Origin: Papilionanthe hookeriana x Papilionanthe teres | Lineage: Eukaryota; Streptophyta; Magnoliopsida; Asparagales; Orchidaceae | Assembly (NCBI GenBank): GCA_022702705.1 | Contig: CM040425.1 | Span: 5,658,001 to 5,722,000, forward strand | DNA length: 64,000 bases | Direction of reading: 5' to 3' | Shown: positions 22,708 to 34,013 of the stretch, in pieces | How positions within the stretch are numbered: the stretch's first letter is position 1 | Layout of the letters: each line of letters opens with the position of its first letter | The notes under the pieces: generated by a model | What the model saw: the letters and a program-made list of their open reading frames with translations, nothing else | Databases searched by the model: none | Told to the model about the DNA's origin: nothing | Translations under genes and position numbers: made by a program

Positions 22708-24420
22708 TCATAGGGTAAGATATCTTTGACAAATAAATTTTACAATTTCAGCATACCACAGAACACGCCACTCATTGATAGTGAACAATTTTTCATCAGA
22801 AAAATGTTCATTGATTTCATTTTCATAGCAGAGAGATTTTTCATAGTCAATCCTGGATAGATGACTAGCAATTTGATTATCAACACACATCCTATCTACT
22901 ATTTCAAAATCAAATTCTTGCAAAAGAAGAATGCATCTTATCAGTCTCGGTTTTGCATCTTTCCTTTTCATTAAATATTTAATAGCATAATGATCAGTAT
23001 GCACCACACATTTTGTTCCAATTAAATATGATCTAAATTTATCAAAGGCAAATACTATTGCTAATAACTCTTTCTCGGTTGTGGTATAATTAATTTGAGT
23101 TTCATTAAGAGTTCTACTAGCATGGTAGATCACTTTGAATATGTTTGACCTAAAATAGCTCTAATAGCATAATCATCGACATCACACATTAATTCAAAAG
23201 GTTTTTCCCAGTTTGGTAAAACTATAACAGGTGCAGTGATTAATTTTTCTTTTAATGATTCAAAAGCTTTTAGGCATTCTTCATTAACATAACAAATCAC
23301 ATCTTTTCCTAGTAAACGACATAAATGCTTTAAAATTTTTGAAAAGTCTTTAATATAACGCCTGTAGAATCCAACATGTCCTAAAAAACTTCTAATTCCC
23401 CTTACATTTGCTGGGTAAGGTAAATTAGAGATAACTTGAATTTTTGCAGGATCTACCTCCATACCATTTTTTGATATACGATGTCCCAATACAATTCCTC
23501 CTGCTATCATAAAGTAGCATTTTTCCTAGTTAAGGACTAAATTAGTTTCTTCACAACTCTTAAGAACTCTTGATAGATGTTCTAAACATGATTCAAATGA
23601 AATTCTGAACACTGAAAAGTCATCCATAAATACTTCCATTCTTTTTACTATTAAATCACAAAAAATTGCCATCATACATCTCTGAAATGTAGCAGGGGCA
23701 TTACATAAACCAAAGGGCATTCTTCTAAAAGCAAATGTACCATAAGGACTGGTAAACATTGTTTTCTCTTGATCCTCAGAAGCAATTTGTATTTGGTGGT
23801 AACCAGTATATCCATCCATAAAATAAAAGTATTTATGCCCAGCCAGTCTATCCAACATCTGATCTAGAAAGGGTAGTGGAAAATGGTCTTTCCTTGTGAC
23901 AAAGTTTAATTTTCTATAATCAATGCATATTTGCCATCATGTAACTTATCTTGTTGGTATTAATTCATTCTTTGCATTAACAGTCACTGTAACTCTTCCT
24001 TTCTTAGGAACACAATGTATATGACTACCCATACACTATCTGAAATTGGGTAGATAATTCCAGCATCCAATTACTTTAAAATTTCTTTCTTAACAACATC
24101 TTTTATAATAGGATTTAATCTCCTTTAAGGATTAGCCCGAGGTTTGCAGTTCTCTTTCATAAGGATTCTATGCATACAAATTGAATGACTTATTCCTTTT
24201 ATATCAGCTATTGTCCATTCAAAGACTTTCTTGTATTTATTTAGAATTTAAAGCAATTTCTCTTCTTCTTTTTTAGTCAATTGAGAAGAAATTATAATTG
24301 ACAAAGTTGTGGAATCACCTAAAAAAGATATTTTAAATAAGTATGAAGCATCTTTAATTCAAGTTAAAGAGGTTTTTCAATTGATGGACTAAAAGATTTT
24401 TTTTTTTCAGTCATGTCCAA
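22708..24420 (-). pseudogene. Reverse transcriptase and RNase H of element B
   Basis: The RT part before 23858 is badly decayed (traces of SICMHRIL and of the RRLNPI region around 24100-24200). 23858-23526 is open and carries FMDGYTGYHQI, RRMPFGLCNAPATFQRCM and an intact catalytic F-M-D-D (about 23620). A stop (TAG) at about 23524 separates it from the MIAGGIVLGH thumb region (23510-23130, RSFLGHVGFYRRYIKDFS). RNase H follows with CDVDDYAI, TTTEKELLAIV and HTDHYAIKYL; a one-base shift at about 23132 separates the two frames. Confidence 0.88.
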
Positions 24421-24556
24421 CAATTAAAAATTTTCATGAACATAATTTAATCTTCCTCATGAAAATCTTCAGAATGTTGTAATTCCTCTTCTTGCTTGTG
24501 TTCCAATTTTTCAATATCAGGTTTCTCTTCATAAGTTGATTTCAAATGGCATTCAC

Positions 24557-26603
24557 TTAGATATCTGATAACATCCATCCTATAACATTCATCATCTTTA
24601 CTCTTGCAGGATATTTGATTGATTTTGAGATATTGAATGTAACAGTTTGATCATTGATGCACATAGCTAATTCCCCTTTTCGTACATCTATCATTGCTCT
24701 GACTGTGGCTAGGAAAGGTTTCCCCAGAATTATGGGTATATTTTTGTCTTCCGCTATATCTAGCACAATGAAATCAACAAGAAAGATAAATTGATCCACC
24801 TTCACTAAAACATCTTCTATAACTCCTTTAGTATATTTGATCGAAAGATCTGCTAATTACAGAGTTACAGTATTCAGGGTTATTTCTCCCAACCCCAGTC
24901 TTTTAAATATGGATAATGGTATAAGGTTAATGCTTGCACCTAAATCACATAAAGCTTTCCCATAAAATCTATCTCTGATTGCACATGGAATCGTGAAACT
25001 ACCAGGATCTTTATGCTTTTCAGGAGGCTTTTTCTAAGTAATAGCACTGCACTCCTCACTAAGTGCAAAAATTTCATTATCATCAAAATTCATTTTTCTG
25101 TTGAGAATATCCTTCATAAATTTCACATAGCTTGGCATTTGTTCTAAGGCTTCAGCAAATAGAATGTTAATTATAAGCTTCTTAAATATTTTAAAGAACT
25201 TTGAAAATTGCTTGTCCGACTTTTTTTGTCGAAGTCTTTGAGGAAATGGAAGTGGTGGTTTTTCTAAATCAATCTTAGGTGGAGAAATAGGTCTTTCCAA
25301 ACCTTTCTGAGTGTCCTCTTTTGGTTTTTCAATCTCTTATTTCTCTACTTCAATATCTTTTTAAACTCTATCTTCCAACTCTCTTCCACTTCTCAGTTGA
25401 TTTGCTTTTACTTGCTTTTTATTCTTGTCTCTTGGATTTAATTCTTTATTTCTAGGAAGTGTTCCTTGGGATCTATTACTTAATGAATTTGGTATTTGTC
25501 TCAATTGATTCTCAATATTTTTTATTGTAGCTCCTTGAATTTGCAATTGATTTCCCATTTGTAACACCACTTCTTCTATAGACAACTTCTTCTCCTTAAA
25601 CTGTAAAGTATTGTTAAAACTTGGAGGATAGGTTGGTCTATAATTATTCTTGCCTTGGTTGTTCCAGTTCCCTAATGGGTTTACTTGGTTGTTTCCCTAT
25701 TGTTGATTACTACCACCCAGATTATTGTTTTTCCAGTTAAGTTTGGATGGTTTTTCTAACCTAGGTTATAATAATTTGAATATGGGTTACTATGCTTATT
25801 TATGACATTCAAAGTTTCTAATGATGTTTGAAAGTCAACCATTTGATCCAATGAATTTTCTTCAATCCTGGAAGTTGGCTGAGAAAAATTCATTCCAAAT
25901 TGGTCTATCTTCCTTGATATTGCAGAAATTTGATTTGTTAACATTGCAAAAGCATCATTTTTATGAATATTAGATTTTTTTATTTAACCTTTCAGAAGAC
26001 CATTGAAAATTATTAGTAGTCATTTCTTCAATTCAAGCTTAAGCGTCAATAAACTATTTAGACATCAATGAACCACCAGCAGTGGCATCAATAATAGATC
26101 TAAGAGATCCAACTAATCCATTGTAAAAAGTTTGAATTATTAACTAATATGGTATCAAATGATGTGGACACTTTCTTAAGAGATCTTTAAATTGTTCCCA
26201 TGCTTCATATATAGATTCCCCTTCAAACTGATAAAAAGATGTAATTTCATTTCTATGCTTCACAGTCTTTGATGGTGGAAAATATTTAGCAAGGAATTTT
26301 TGTGCTAAATCACCCCAAGTTCTAAAAGATCTAGGTGCTAACGAATTTAACCATATCTTAACTTTATCTTTCAGTGAAAAAAGAAAAAGTCTAAGTCTAA
26401 TAGCATCGTCTGAAACACCATCGTATTTAAAATAGAGCATAATTCTAGAAAATTAGCAAGATGTAAATTAGGATCTTCAGTTGGTGCTCCCCCAAACTGA
26501 TTATTAGATATCATTTAAATAATAACATGCTTAAGTTCAGATGAATTAGCCACTACAGCAGGGTTTTGAATACTACCATGAAGTTCATCTAGTGTAGGGT
26601 TAG
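24557..26603 (-). pseudogene. gag and protease of element B, 5' truncated
   Basis: From the cut at 26603 the frame reads NPTLDELHGSIQNP, then Retrotrans_gag (KYDGVSDDAIRLRLFLFSLKDK, YEAWEQFKDLLRKCPHH; 26440-26144). It is interrupted by a TAA near 26515 and shifts near 26430 and 26140. The Asn-rich tail, spacer (25585-25361) and DLEKPPLPFPQRLRQ (about 25250) follow. Protease retains DLGASINL (about 24940) and PIILGKPFLAT (about 24720). Several stops lie between; no protein is possible. Confidence 0.87.
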
Positions 26604-26793
26604 TGATCCACTGAAAATTTGATAATTTTTTACTATTCATTTCATACCTGTTTTTGATGATATTGCACTTTAAAGGAAGGTATTTTTGATAATTTCATGT
26701 AAGTACAATGATTTTAGTCCTTTAGAGAAAAAGAAAGAAAAAAAAATGAATAAATTTGGAGTGAAAAAGGACAAAAATGCATTTTTATTGAAT

Positions 26794-26905
26794 TAGCGCC
26801 GAACGGCGCTGTGACCAGCACCGGACAGCCCTAGTTTCCAGAGAGTTACGACGTTTTGGAGGAAAAATGGGCCGAACGGAACTCCTGTCAGTGCCGGACA
26901 GTGGT
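26794..26905 (+). promoter_or_regulatory. GC-rich palindrome box in the LTR of element C
   Basis: AGCGCCGAACGGCGCT (26795-26810) is a near-perfect palindrome. It is followed by diverged CAGCACCGGACAG and CAGTGCCGGACAG copies. It starts 190 bp into the LTR. Confidence 0.68.
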
Positions 26906-28185
26906 CTATCCCGATTTTGAACTAGATTTAATGTATTTGGCCGGATTTTGAAAGGTTGCTTGAGGTAACTCCTGGGAATTCAGTTTTTGCCGAATTTAAA
27001 CACTTTTGGAGCCACATTTCAAAAGGGGGGAGAAAAGAAGAGAAGAGTTTAGAGTTTAGAGAGTGAGTTCTCTTCCATCTTGTGTAGGAAGTTAGGTTTT
27101 TGTTTTTCTCTTCTAAGAAGTGTGAGAGGAGATGAAAAGTGAGAGATTTCTTCTTCTTTACTATTCTAAAGAGAGAATTGTGTGTTGTTGTGAAGAAAGA
27201 AGAGGAGTCAAAGGAATTTCTTGAGATTTGCTTGGGGAAGAGTTTTAGATAAGTATTCTTTACTTTACTCTATTTGTATGACGTTATTTTTGTATATGAA
27301 ATCCATGTTTTGTGATCTTTTCCTCACGAGTCTTGAGTATATTTCTTTGTCTTTCTCCTTTTCATGTGATGTGTTGATGTTGTGAAATGGAAATGATGTG
27401 ATGATTTATTATGAAGAATTGTGTTGACCTTTTCACTTAGAACTTCATTTACTTTTTGATATGACCAATTGAATTGTTAAAACTTGTTGGGAAACACATG
27501 TTCTGAAAGGATTACCAGTTCCACAAAAAAAGTGAAGTTCACATTCAAATTCCATGAATGGTGAAGTTCATGGGGGTTGTATGCAAATAAATAGGGAAAT
27601 ATACTTTGATGGGCATATAATTGGAGATTTCAGAGTGACAGACTGAAATTCTTAATTTGGTCATAATGTTTAGAAACTGAAGCAAGAGTTAGCCTTCAGG
27701 TGAAGGGAAGTGGGAGCTCTGGAGTGAGAGCCAGTATCCTCCTAGCCTAACCACGGATTTGGGGCTTAAACTTAGGATTAGCCAATGTTCTTTATACGCC
27801 AAAATATGGGTAAAAAATAGGAATGCTTCTATTTGGCACAATACATTTGCATCACTGATCTGTGTCACAATAATCATCACACTATGAATGGGAAGGAGGA
27901 ATACTCTTTCTTGCAACTGAACTTTGTTATAAATTTAGTCTTGCATTAGTTTAACTTGCTATAGTTTAGAACGTGCTTTGGTAGATATAGTAACTGAACT
28001 GTCTGTCTTTACTTTTAAAATTAAATAACTTACAATTGTGTTGTGATTGAATAATAGATTTATGTGCTACGCTATAAAAGTAAAGCATCCATGTGGGATC
28101 GATATTCCAGGACTCCACTAGAGCTCTGTATTACTTGAACGATACATATACTTGCGTTAATTGTGGGACTCATTATCAATTAAAT

Positions 28186-28187
<2 letters not shown>

Positions 28188-28243
<56 letters not shown>
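28188..28243. repeat. (AT)n microsatellite
   Basis: About 27 uninterrupted TA dinucleotides in the U5 part of the LTR of C, about 50 bp before the primer site. Confidence 0.97.
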
Positions 28244-28245
<2 letters not shown>

Positions 28246-28294
28246 AAATTTGAGTTCATTAATTTTTGCAAATTAAAAAGTCGCACCAAGTTAT

Positions 28295-28311
28295 TGGCGC
28301 CGTTGTCGGGG
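28295..28311 (+). promoter_or_regulatory. Primer-binding site, element C (tRNA-Asp)
   Basis: TGGCGCCGTTGTCGGGG, one mismatch from the complement of the plant tRNA-Asp 3' end. Confidence 0.88.
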
Positions 28312-28434
28312 AGGCAAGGTAAAAAAAAAGTAACTGTTAAAATTTATTTTTGTAGTATTGGAAATCATATATTTGAATTGCTAGTCATAGTTAGGTGTGT
28401 TTGTTTATTGTTATTGTGTGTTTATTGTGTTTGT

Positions 28435-29712
28435 ATGCGTAGTATCAGATCTATAGGTTTAGTGCCTTACAATTCTGAATTAGAGCGTACTATTAGAAAA
28501 ATTGGAAAAGAAAAAAAAACAATTTGCAGATTCTCACAAAATGGCCAACGATTTAAACAATCAAAACGAAAATATACCAAGACTTTTAAGAGATTATGCT
28601 AATCCAATAGCAGATGAAATTCACTTAACTATTAAAAATCCTGATGTTATTGCTAATTCATTTGAGCTTAACCCTGTCATTATCCAAATGGTATAGAATA
28701 ATCAATTTGGAGGAACACCTAACGAAGATCCTAACTTACATCTCGCTAGTTTTCTAGAACTGTGTGCTACTTTTAAATACGATGGAGTGTCGAACGATGC
28801 TGTTAGACTTAGACTTTTTCCTTTTTCACTAAGAGATAAGGCTAAGGCGTGGTTAAATTCATTAGCACCTGGATCTACTAGAACTTAGGGAGAGCTTTCA
28901 CAAAAGTTTCTGTCGAAATATTTTCCTCCTTCCAAAACTGCTAAGTTGGGAAATGATATCACATCTTTTAGTCAGTTTGATGGAGAATCCATATATGAAG
29001 CTTGGGAAAGATTTAAAGATCTTGTAAGGAAATGTCCACACCATGCTTTACCAGACTGGTTAATAATTCAAACCTTATATAATGGATAAGTAGGATCACT
29101 GAGATCGATTATTGATGTTGCTGTTGGTGGATCATTAATGTCAAAACCTTTTGATGAAGCATATTTGTTAATTGAAGAGATGGCTCCTAATAATTTTCAA
29201 TGGCCCTCTGACCGGGTAAATCCTAAGAGAGTAGCCAGTATTTATGATTCCGATGCAATAATTATGATAGTCTCTCAAATTGTTGCACTTTCTAAGAAAA
29301 TAGATCATTATGGAATGAATTATTCTCCAACACCTCCAATGTTAGAAGAAAATTCATCAGGACAGATGATAGACTCTCAAATGTTTTATGAAACCTTGAA
29401 TGCTATACATAATAAAGTTAATAATCCTTATTCGAATTATTATAATCCTAGTTGGAGGAATCATTCAAACTTTAACAGGAATAATACCAATGTTGTCGTT
29501 AACCCGCAATGGGGAAACAATTCTATAAATCTAGTTGGAAATTCGAACAACCAAGGAAATACTAATTTTAAACCTTCTTATCCTCCTGGTTTTAATAGTA
29601 ATTAACAATTTAAGGAAAAGAAGTTATCTACTGAAGAAATGATTCTGAATATGGGTAATCAAATTCAAGCTCAAAACATTGCGATGAAGAACAATGAAAA
29701 TCAATTGGGACA
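28435..29712 (+). pseudogene. gag of element C, 3' truncated
   Basis: Starts at ATG 28435 (MRSIRSIGLVPYNSELERT), the N-terminal module also seen in D and E. A frameshift in the A-run near 28505 leads into a second frame that also has an ATG at 28541 (MANDLNNQ). From there one frame runs to 29712 with the Retrotrans_gag core (HLASFLELCATFKYDGVS, FPFSLRDKAKAWLNSL, KDLVRKCPHH) and the Asn-rich tail (NPYSNYYNP, YPPGFN). It is interrupted by stops at 28694 (TAG), about 28886 (TAG), about 29087 (TAA) and about 29603 (TAA) but no further frameshift. It ends at QLGH where element D begins. Confidence 0.9.
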
Positions 29713-31521
29713 TGATACACCTAAAATATATCATATTTTTATGCACATTTTTATACCTATTTTTAATGATACTGCACTTTAATGGAAGGTATTTTATGTT
29801 TTTCTTGCAGGTATGATGAAAATGGATGGTCATGATGAAAGGAGCAAAATTGGATCAAATTTGGAGCAAAAAATGAAAAAATAAAAAATTTGGCACTCGC
29901 GGCTAAGCGCCGCTGGGCCGGCGCTTAGCCACCACAGTTAAAAATCGAATTTCAAATGGATTTAGGCGCCAATTTCAAAGGGGATGGGATGCAACTCTTT
30001 GTGGTAACATCCATAACTTCCTTTGGGCAGCAAGTTTGAATGAAGGGGTGTGTTCCTTGGTAGATACATCGAATCTGGACACATTTTGAAGAGACACCAA
30101 GACACCTTTTGGTTTACTATTTAAAGAGAGTCTTAGGAAAGATTAGGAGACTCTTCCTTTGCATTTTGAAGGGTTCTTTCTTTCTTTATTTTTTTTGTTT
30201 TTCCACTGCATTTTTAAGAGTTTTTATTTTAGAGTAGGAGTAGAGAGTAGAAAGGAGAAAAGGGTCGGAGTGAAGTATTCTTCTTCCCACTTCTTTTCTT
30301 TCTTTTAGTTTAGTTTTGATTGAAGTCTGAAGTCTGTATTCTGAGTCATCGGAGTTGGGAGACTTGCTCTGAGGAGTAGTTTAGCGAAGAGTCAAATTTT
30401 CAAAGGAACTTCCTTAGTCTTGTGGATAGGATTTTCATATAAGTGTTTACTTTTATTTAGTTTATTAATACTGGTTTTCATTTATTATTTTTCTTATCGT
30501 TATTTTTAATTTCAAATCAATGTGTTTTTATATTTTCTCAATGCATTCTGAGTAGTTTACTTTATCTTTTTCTTTCTTAAATGGAGAAGTATTTAATTTA
30601 AAGAGAATTGTTGTGGAAAGTATAAGTGTTTAAAAGTTGGAAGAAGTTGTGAAGATTGATTCTAAAAACTTTGTTTACTTCTTAATTTGGCCTGTTAAGT
30701 TGTAAAATTTCTTGAGATTATGTAAGATCCAATGCGGTATTGTCTAATAAAAGTTAGTAAGAATCGCATGCAATTATATGGGCGAGAATTGTAGTTCATA
30801 TAATTGAATGTAATATTAGAAGATATTTTTATGAAAGGGAGTAAAATTAGAGGATTTTAGAGTTACAGGCTAAAACCCCCTAATTTCGTTTGAAGTTTTG
30901 AGTTTTGTTATGAGAAGTTAGCCCACATGTGGTGGGAATCGAGGGAACTCTAAAGTGAGAGACTGGTATCTTCCCTGCCTAACCATGTTCAAAATAATAT
31001 AAATTTCAAATTAACCTATGTTCTTTATAGAACCAAGTAAGGGTAAAGAACACATTTGCTTCTATCTATCACAACAAAAATTTGAATACTTCCACAACAA
31101 TACTTTAAGAATTATTACTACTTCATGAAAGGAAAGAAAAAGATATTCTAGTTAATAGTATTTTACATCCAGTGTTATTAGTTATTGTAATTTTAATTTC
31201 TTGTTTAGCATTTTATTAAGAAAATTTCAAAAGACATATCAACCTTCAAAACTTTTCAAAATCAAGACATACTTTTTCAAAAACAATCAAAGAAAGTAAA
31301 AAGATAATTTCTCTGATTCCTTTAAAGATTTTACATTTTCCATGTGGGTTCGATACCTTGGGGCTTAATCAGAAAGTCCTTTATTAATTGATAAACGATA
31401 CGTATACTTGCGTAGTATCCCATATTATAAAATCATTATTTTCATATCATAAATCATCAGCACATTTATCCAGTGGAACCAAGTTTTTGACATCCGTTAC
31501 ACTTATATCTATCGGGGATCA
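29713..31521 (+). repeat. 5' LTR of element D (1.81 kb)
   Basis: Inverted terminal TGAT/ATCA. It starts like the other Athila LTRs here (TTTTTAATGATACTGCACTTTAATGGAAGG), has a GC box at 29892-29937 and a diverged U5 block (31340-31410, ending CGATACGTATACTTGCG). Confidence 0.88.
29892..29937 (+). promoter_or_regulatory. GC-rich palindrome box in the LTR of element D
   Basis: GGCTAAGCGCC (29901-29911) and GGCGCTTAGCC (29920-29930) form a perfect 11-bp inverted repeat with an 8-nt centre. It is 179 bp into the LTR, as in the other elements, but has a different sequence. Confidence 0.75.
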
Positions 31522-31527
31522 AGTTTT

Positions 31528-31547
31528 TGGACGACCCGTTGCCGGGG
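31528..31547 (+). promoter_or_regulatory. Primer-binding site, element D, diverged
   Basis: TGGACGACCCGTTGCCGGGG: the GTTGCCGGGG half matches the tRNA-Asp complement perfectly; the first half (TGGACGACCC against TGGCGCC) has extra bases and changes. Probably decayed or re-adapted. Confidence 0.65.
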
Positions 31548-31650
31548 AAAATTAATTAAATTGCATTTTAAAGAGAATTAAGAAATTATAAATTTTTTAC
31601 TTTTCTTTGTTTTTGTTACTGTGTTGTATTTTGTTTTGTTTTATTATTAT

Positions 31651-33980
31651 ATGCATAGTTCAGGTTCTGAAGGACTTGTGCCTTATGATTCTGAATTAGA
31701 AAGAACTATCAGAAAAATCAAAAAAATTAAAAATACAGAAAAAGAAAAACATATTCAAGAAATGGCAAATCATCAAAATCAAAATGTTGGCATCCATCAA
31801 GAATTAAGACCTTTAAGAGATTATGTTAAACCTACAGTAGATGAACTTCGTGGTAGTATTCAAAACCCTGCTGTAGCTGCTAATTCTTTTGAGCTTAAAC
31901 CTGTTATTATCCAAATGGTGTCAAATAATCAGTTTGGGGGAGCAACAACTGAAGATCCTAATTTGCATCTTGCTAATTTTCTAGAGTTGTGTACTACATT
32001 TAAATATGATGGTGTTTCAGATGATGCTATTAGACTTAGACTTTTTCCTTTCTAACTAAGGGATAAAGCTAAAATGTGGTTACATTTGTTAGCACCTGGA
32101 TCAATTAGAACTTGGGGTGAACTGTCACAAAAGTTCCTTGCTAAATATTCTCCACCATCTAAGACTGCTAAATTGAGAAATGATATAACATCTTTTTGTC
32201 AGTTTGAAGGAGAATCAATATATGAAGCATGAGAAAGATTTAAAGATCTCCTTAGGATATGTCCACATCATGTGATACCAGATTGGTTAATAATTCAAAC
32301 CTTTTATAATCGATTAGTTGGATCTCTTAGATCAATCATCGATGCTGCTGCTGGTGGATCATTAATGTCTAAACCATTTTCTGATGCTTATGCTTTAATT
32401 AAAGAAATGGCTACTAATAATTTTCAATGGCCTTCTGAAAGGTTAATTCCTAAAAAGGGAGCCAGTGTTTATGAAAATGAAGCTTTTACAATGTTAGAAA
32501 ATCAATTTTCTGCTGTATCAAGGAAGATAGACCAATTTGGGATGAATTTTTCTCAGCCAAATCTGATGATTGAAGAAAATTCATTAAGCCAAATGGTTGA
32601 TTCTTATTCTTCACCAGAAACTGTGAATGCTATAATCAAACCTAACAACCCATATTCCAATTATTATAACCCAGGTTGGAAGAATCATCCAAATTTTAAC
32701 TGGAATAACAATAATCAGGGTGGTGTTAATCAACAATGGGGGAACACCCAAGTAAACCCATTGGGGAATTGGAACAACCAAGGTAATAATAATAATAGAT
32801 TAACTTATCCTTCAGGTTATAACAATGCTTTACAAAATAAGGAGAAGAAGTTGTCTATGGAAGAAGTAGTATTACATATGGGAAATCAATTACAAATTCA
32901 AGGAGCAACCATCAGAAATATTGAAAAACAATTGGGAAAAATTGCAAATGCCTTAAGTAATAGATCCCAAGGAATGCTTCCAAGTAATACTGAAGTGAAT
33001 CTAAGAGAAAAGAATAAAGAACAAGTGAAAGCAATTCAACTGAGAAGTGGAAAAGATTTGAAAGGTAGAGTTCAAAAAGAGACTGATGTAGAGAAAGAAG
33101 AGATTGAAAGACCTAAAGAGGACGCTCCAAAAGGTTTTGAAAGACCTATTTCTCCACTTAAGGTTGATTTAGAAAAACCACCACCTCCATTTCCTCAGAG
33201 ACTTCGTCAACAAAAGTTGGATAAGTAATTTTCAAAATTCATGGAGATATTAAAGAAGCTTACCATTAATATTCCATTTGCTGAAGCTCTAAAACAAATG
33301 CCAAGCTATGCAAAATTTATGAAGGATATTCTTAATAAAAATAGGAAGTTTGAAGAAAATGAGACTGTTGCACTTAGTGAGGAGTGCAGTGCGATAATTC
33401 AGAAAAAGCTTCCTAAAAAACTTAAAGATCCTGGTAGTTTTACAATTCCATGTGCAATCGGAGACAGATTCTGTGGAAAAGCTTTATGTGATTTGGGTGC
33501 AAGCATTAACCTTATGCCTCTATCAATATTCAAAAGACTAGGACTAGGAGAAATAACCCCGACTACTGTAACTCTGTAATTAGAAGATCGTTCGATCACA
33601 TATCCTAAAGGAGTTATAGAAGATGTTTTGGTAAAACTGGATCAATTTATTTTTCCTGTGGATTTCATTGTGTTAGATATAGAGGAAGATAAAGAGATAC
33701 CCATAATTTGGGGAGACCTTTTTTAGCTACAGGCAGAGCCATGATAGATGTGCAAAAAGGGGAATTAAAGATGAGGGTTAATGATCAGACTGTTACATTT
33801 AATATTTCAAAATCGATGAAATATCCTGCAAGAGGTAAAGAAGATGAGTGTTTTAGGATGGATGTTATCGAATATTTAAGTGAATGTCATTTTAAATCAA
33901 CTTATGAAGAGGAAGCTGAAAGAGAAGAATTTGAATATAAGCAAGAAGAGGAGTTATTTGATTCTGAAGATTTTTAAAAA
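31651..33980 (+). pseudogene. gag and protease of element D
   Basis: Starts at ATG 31651 (MHSSGSEGLVPYDSELERT), in frame with the capsid region. Retrotrans_gag core: HLANFLELCTTFKYDG, then stops at 32053 (TAA) and about 32230 (TGA, where relatives have a Trp codon), KDLLRICPHH, GGSLMSKPFSDAY. The Asn-rich tail (NYYNPGWKNHPNFNW) has no CCHC knuckle. A stop at 33226 precedes protease with DLGASINLMP (about 33490) and, after a stop near 33577 and a shift near 33700, GRPFLATGRAM. An acidic linker (EEEAEREEFEYKQEEEL) leads toward RT and ends with a stop at 33975. Confidence 0.92.
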
Positions 33981-34013
33981 GAAGATTTAAAGTATGTTCA
34001 TGAAAGTTTTAAA

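Larger units (their letters stand above)
21910..26603 (-). mobile_element. Element B: Athila-like core, both ends cut
   Basis: Minus-strand gag-pol only. The gag N-terminus is cut at 26603 by the LTR start of C, and integrase is cut at 21910 by the LTR start of A. It is therefore older than both. Its gag spacer (FERPISPPK...DLEKPPLPFPQRLRQ) closely resembles D, so B and D belong to one subfamily. No LTR, primer site or ORF3 of B is in the window. Confidence 0.85.
26604..28288 (+). repeat. 5' LTR of element C (1.69 kb)
   Basis: Starts TGATCC and ends GCACCA just before AGTTATTGGCGCC. It contains ATATTGCACTTTAAAGGAAGG near the start, a GC box at 26794-26905, the shared mid block (27700-27830) and the U5 block from 28093 (GGGATCGATATTCCAGGAC). 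An (AT)n run precedes the primer site. Confidence 0.87.
26604..29712 (+). mobile_element. Element C: LTR plus partial gag, cut by D
   Basis: LTR at 26604-28288, tRNA-Asp primer site at 28295-28311, gag from 28435. Its LTR start TGATCCACTG interrupts the gag of B, and its own gag is interrupted at 29713 by the LTR start TGATACACC of D. The rest of C should lie to the right of D's missing 3' half, outside the window. Confidence 0.85.

Noticed and set aside
28093..28602. 169-codon ORF across the end of the LTR of C
   Set aside because: It reads through the (AT)n microsatellite, the LTR end and the primer site; only its last part matches the gag N-terminal module.
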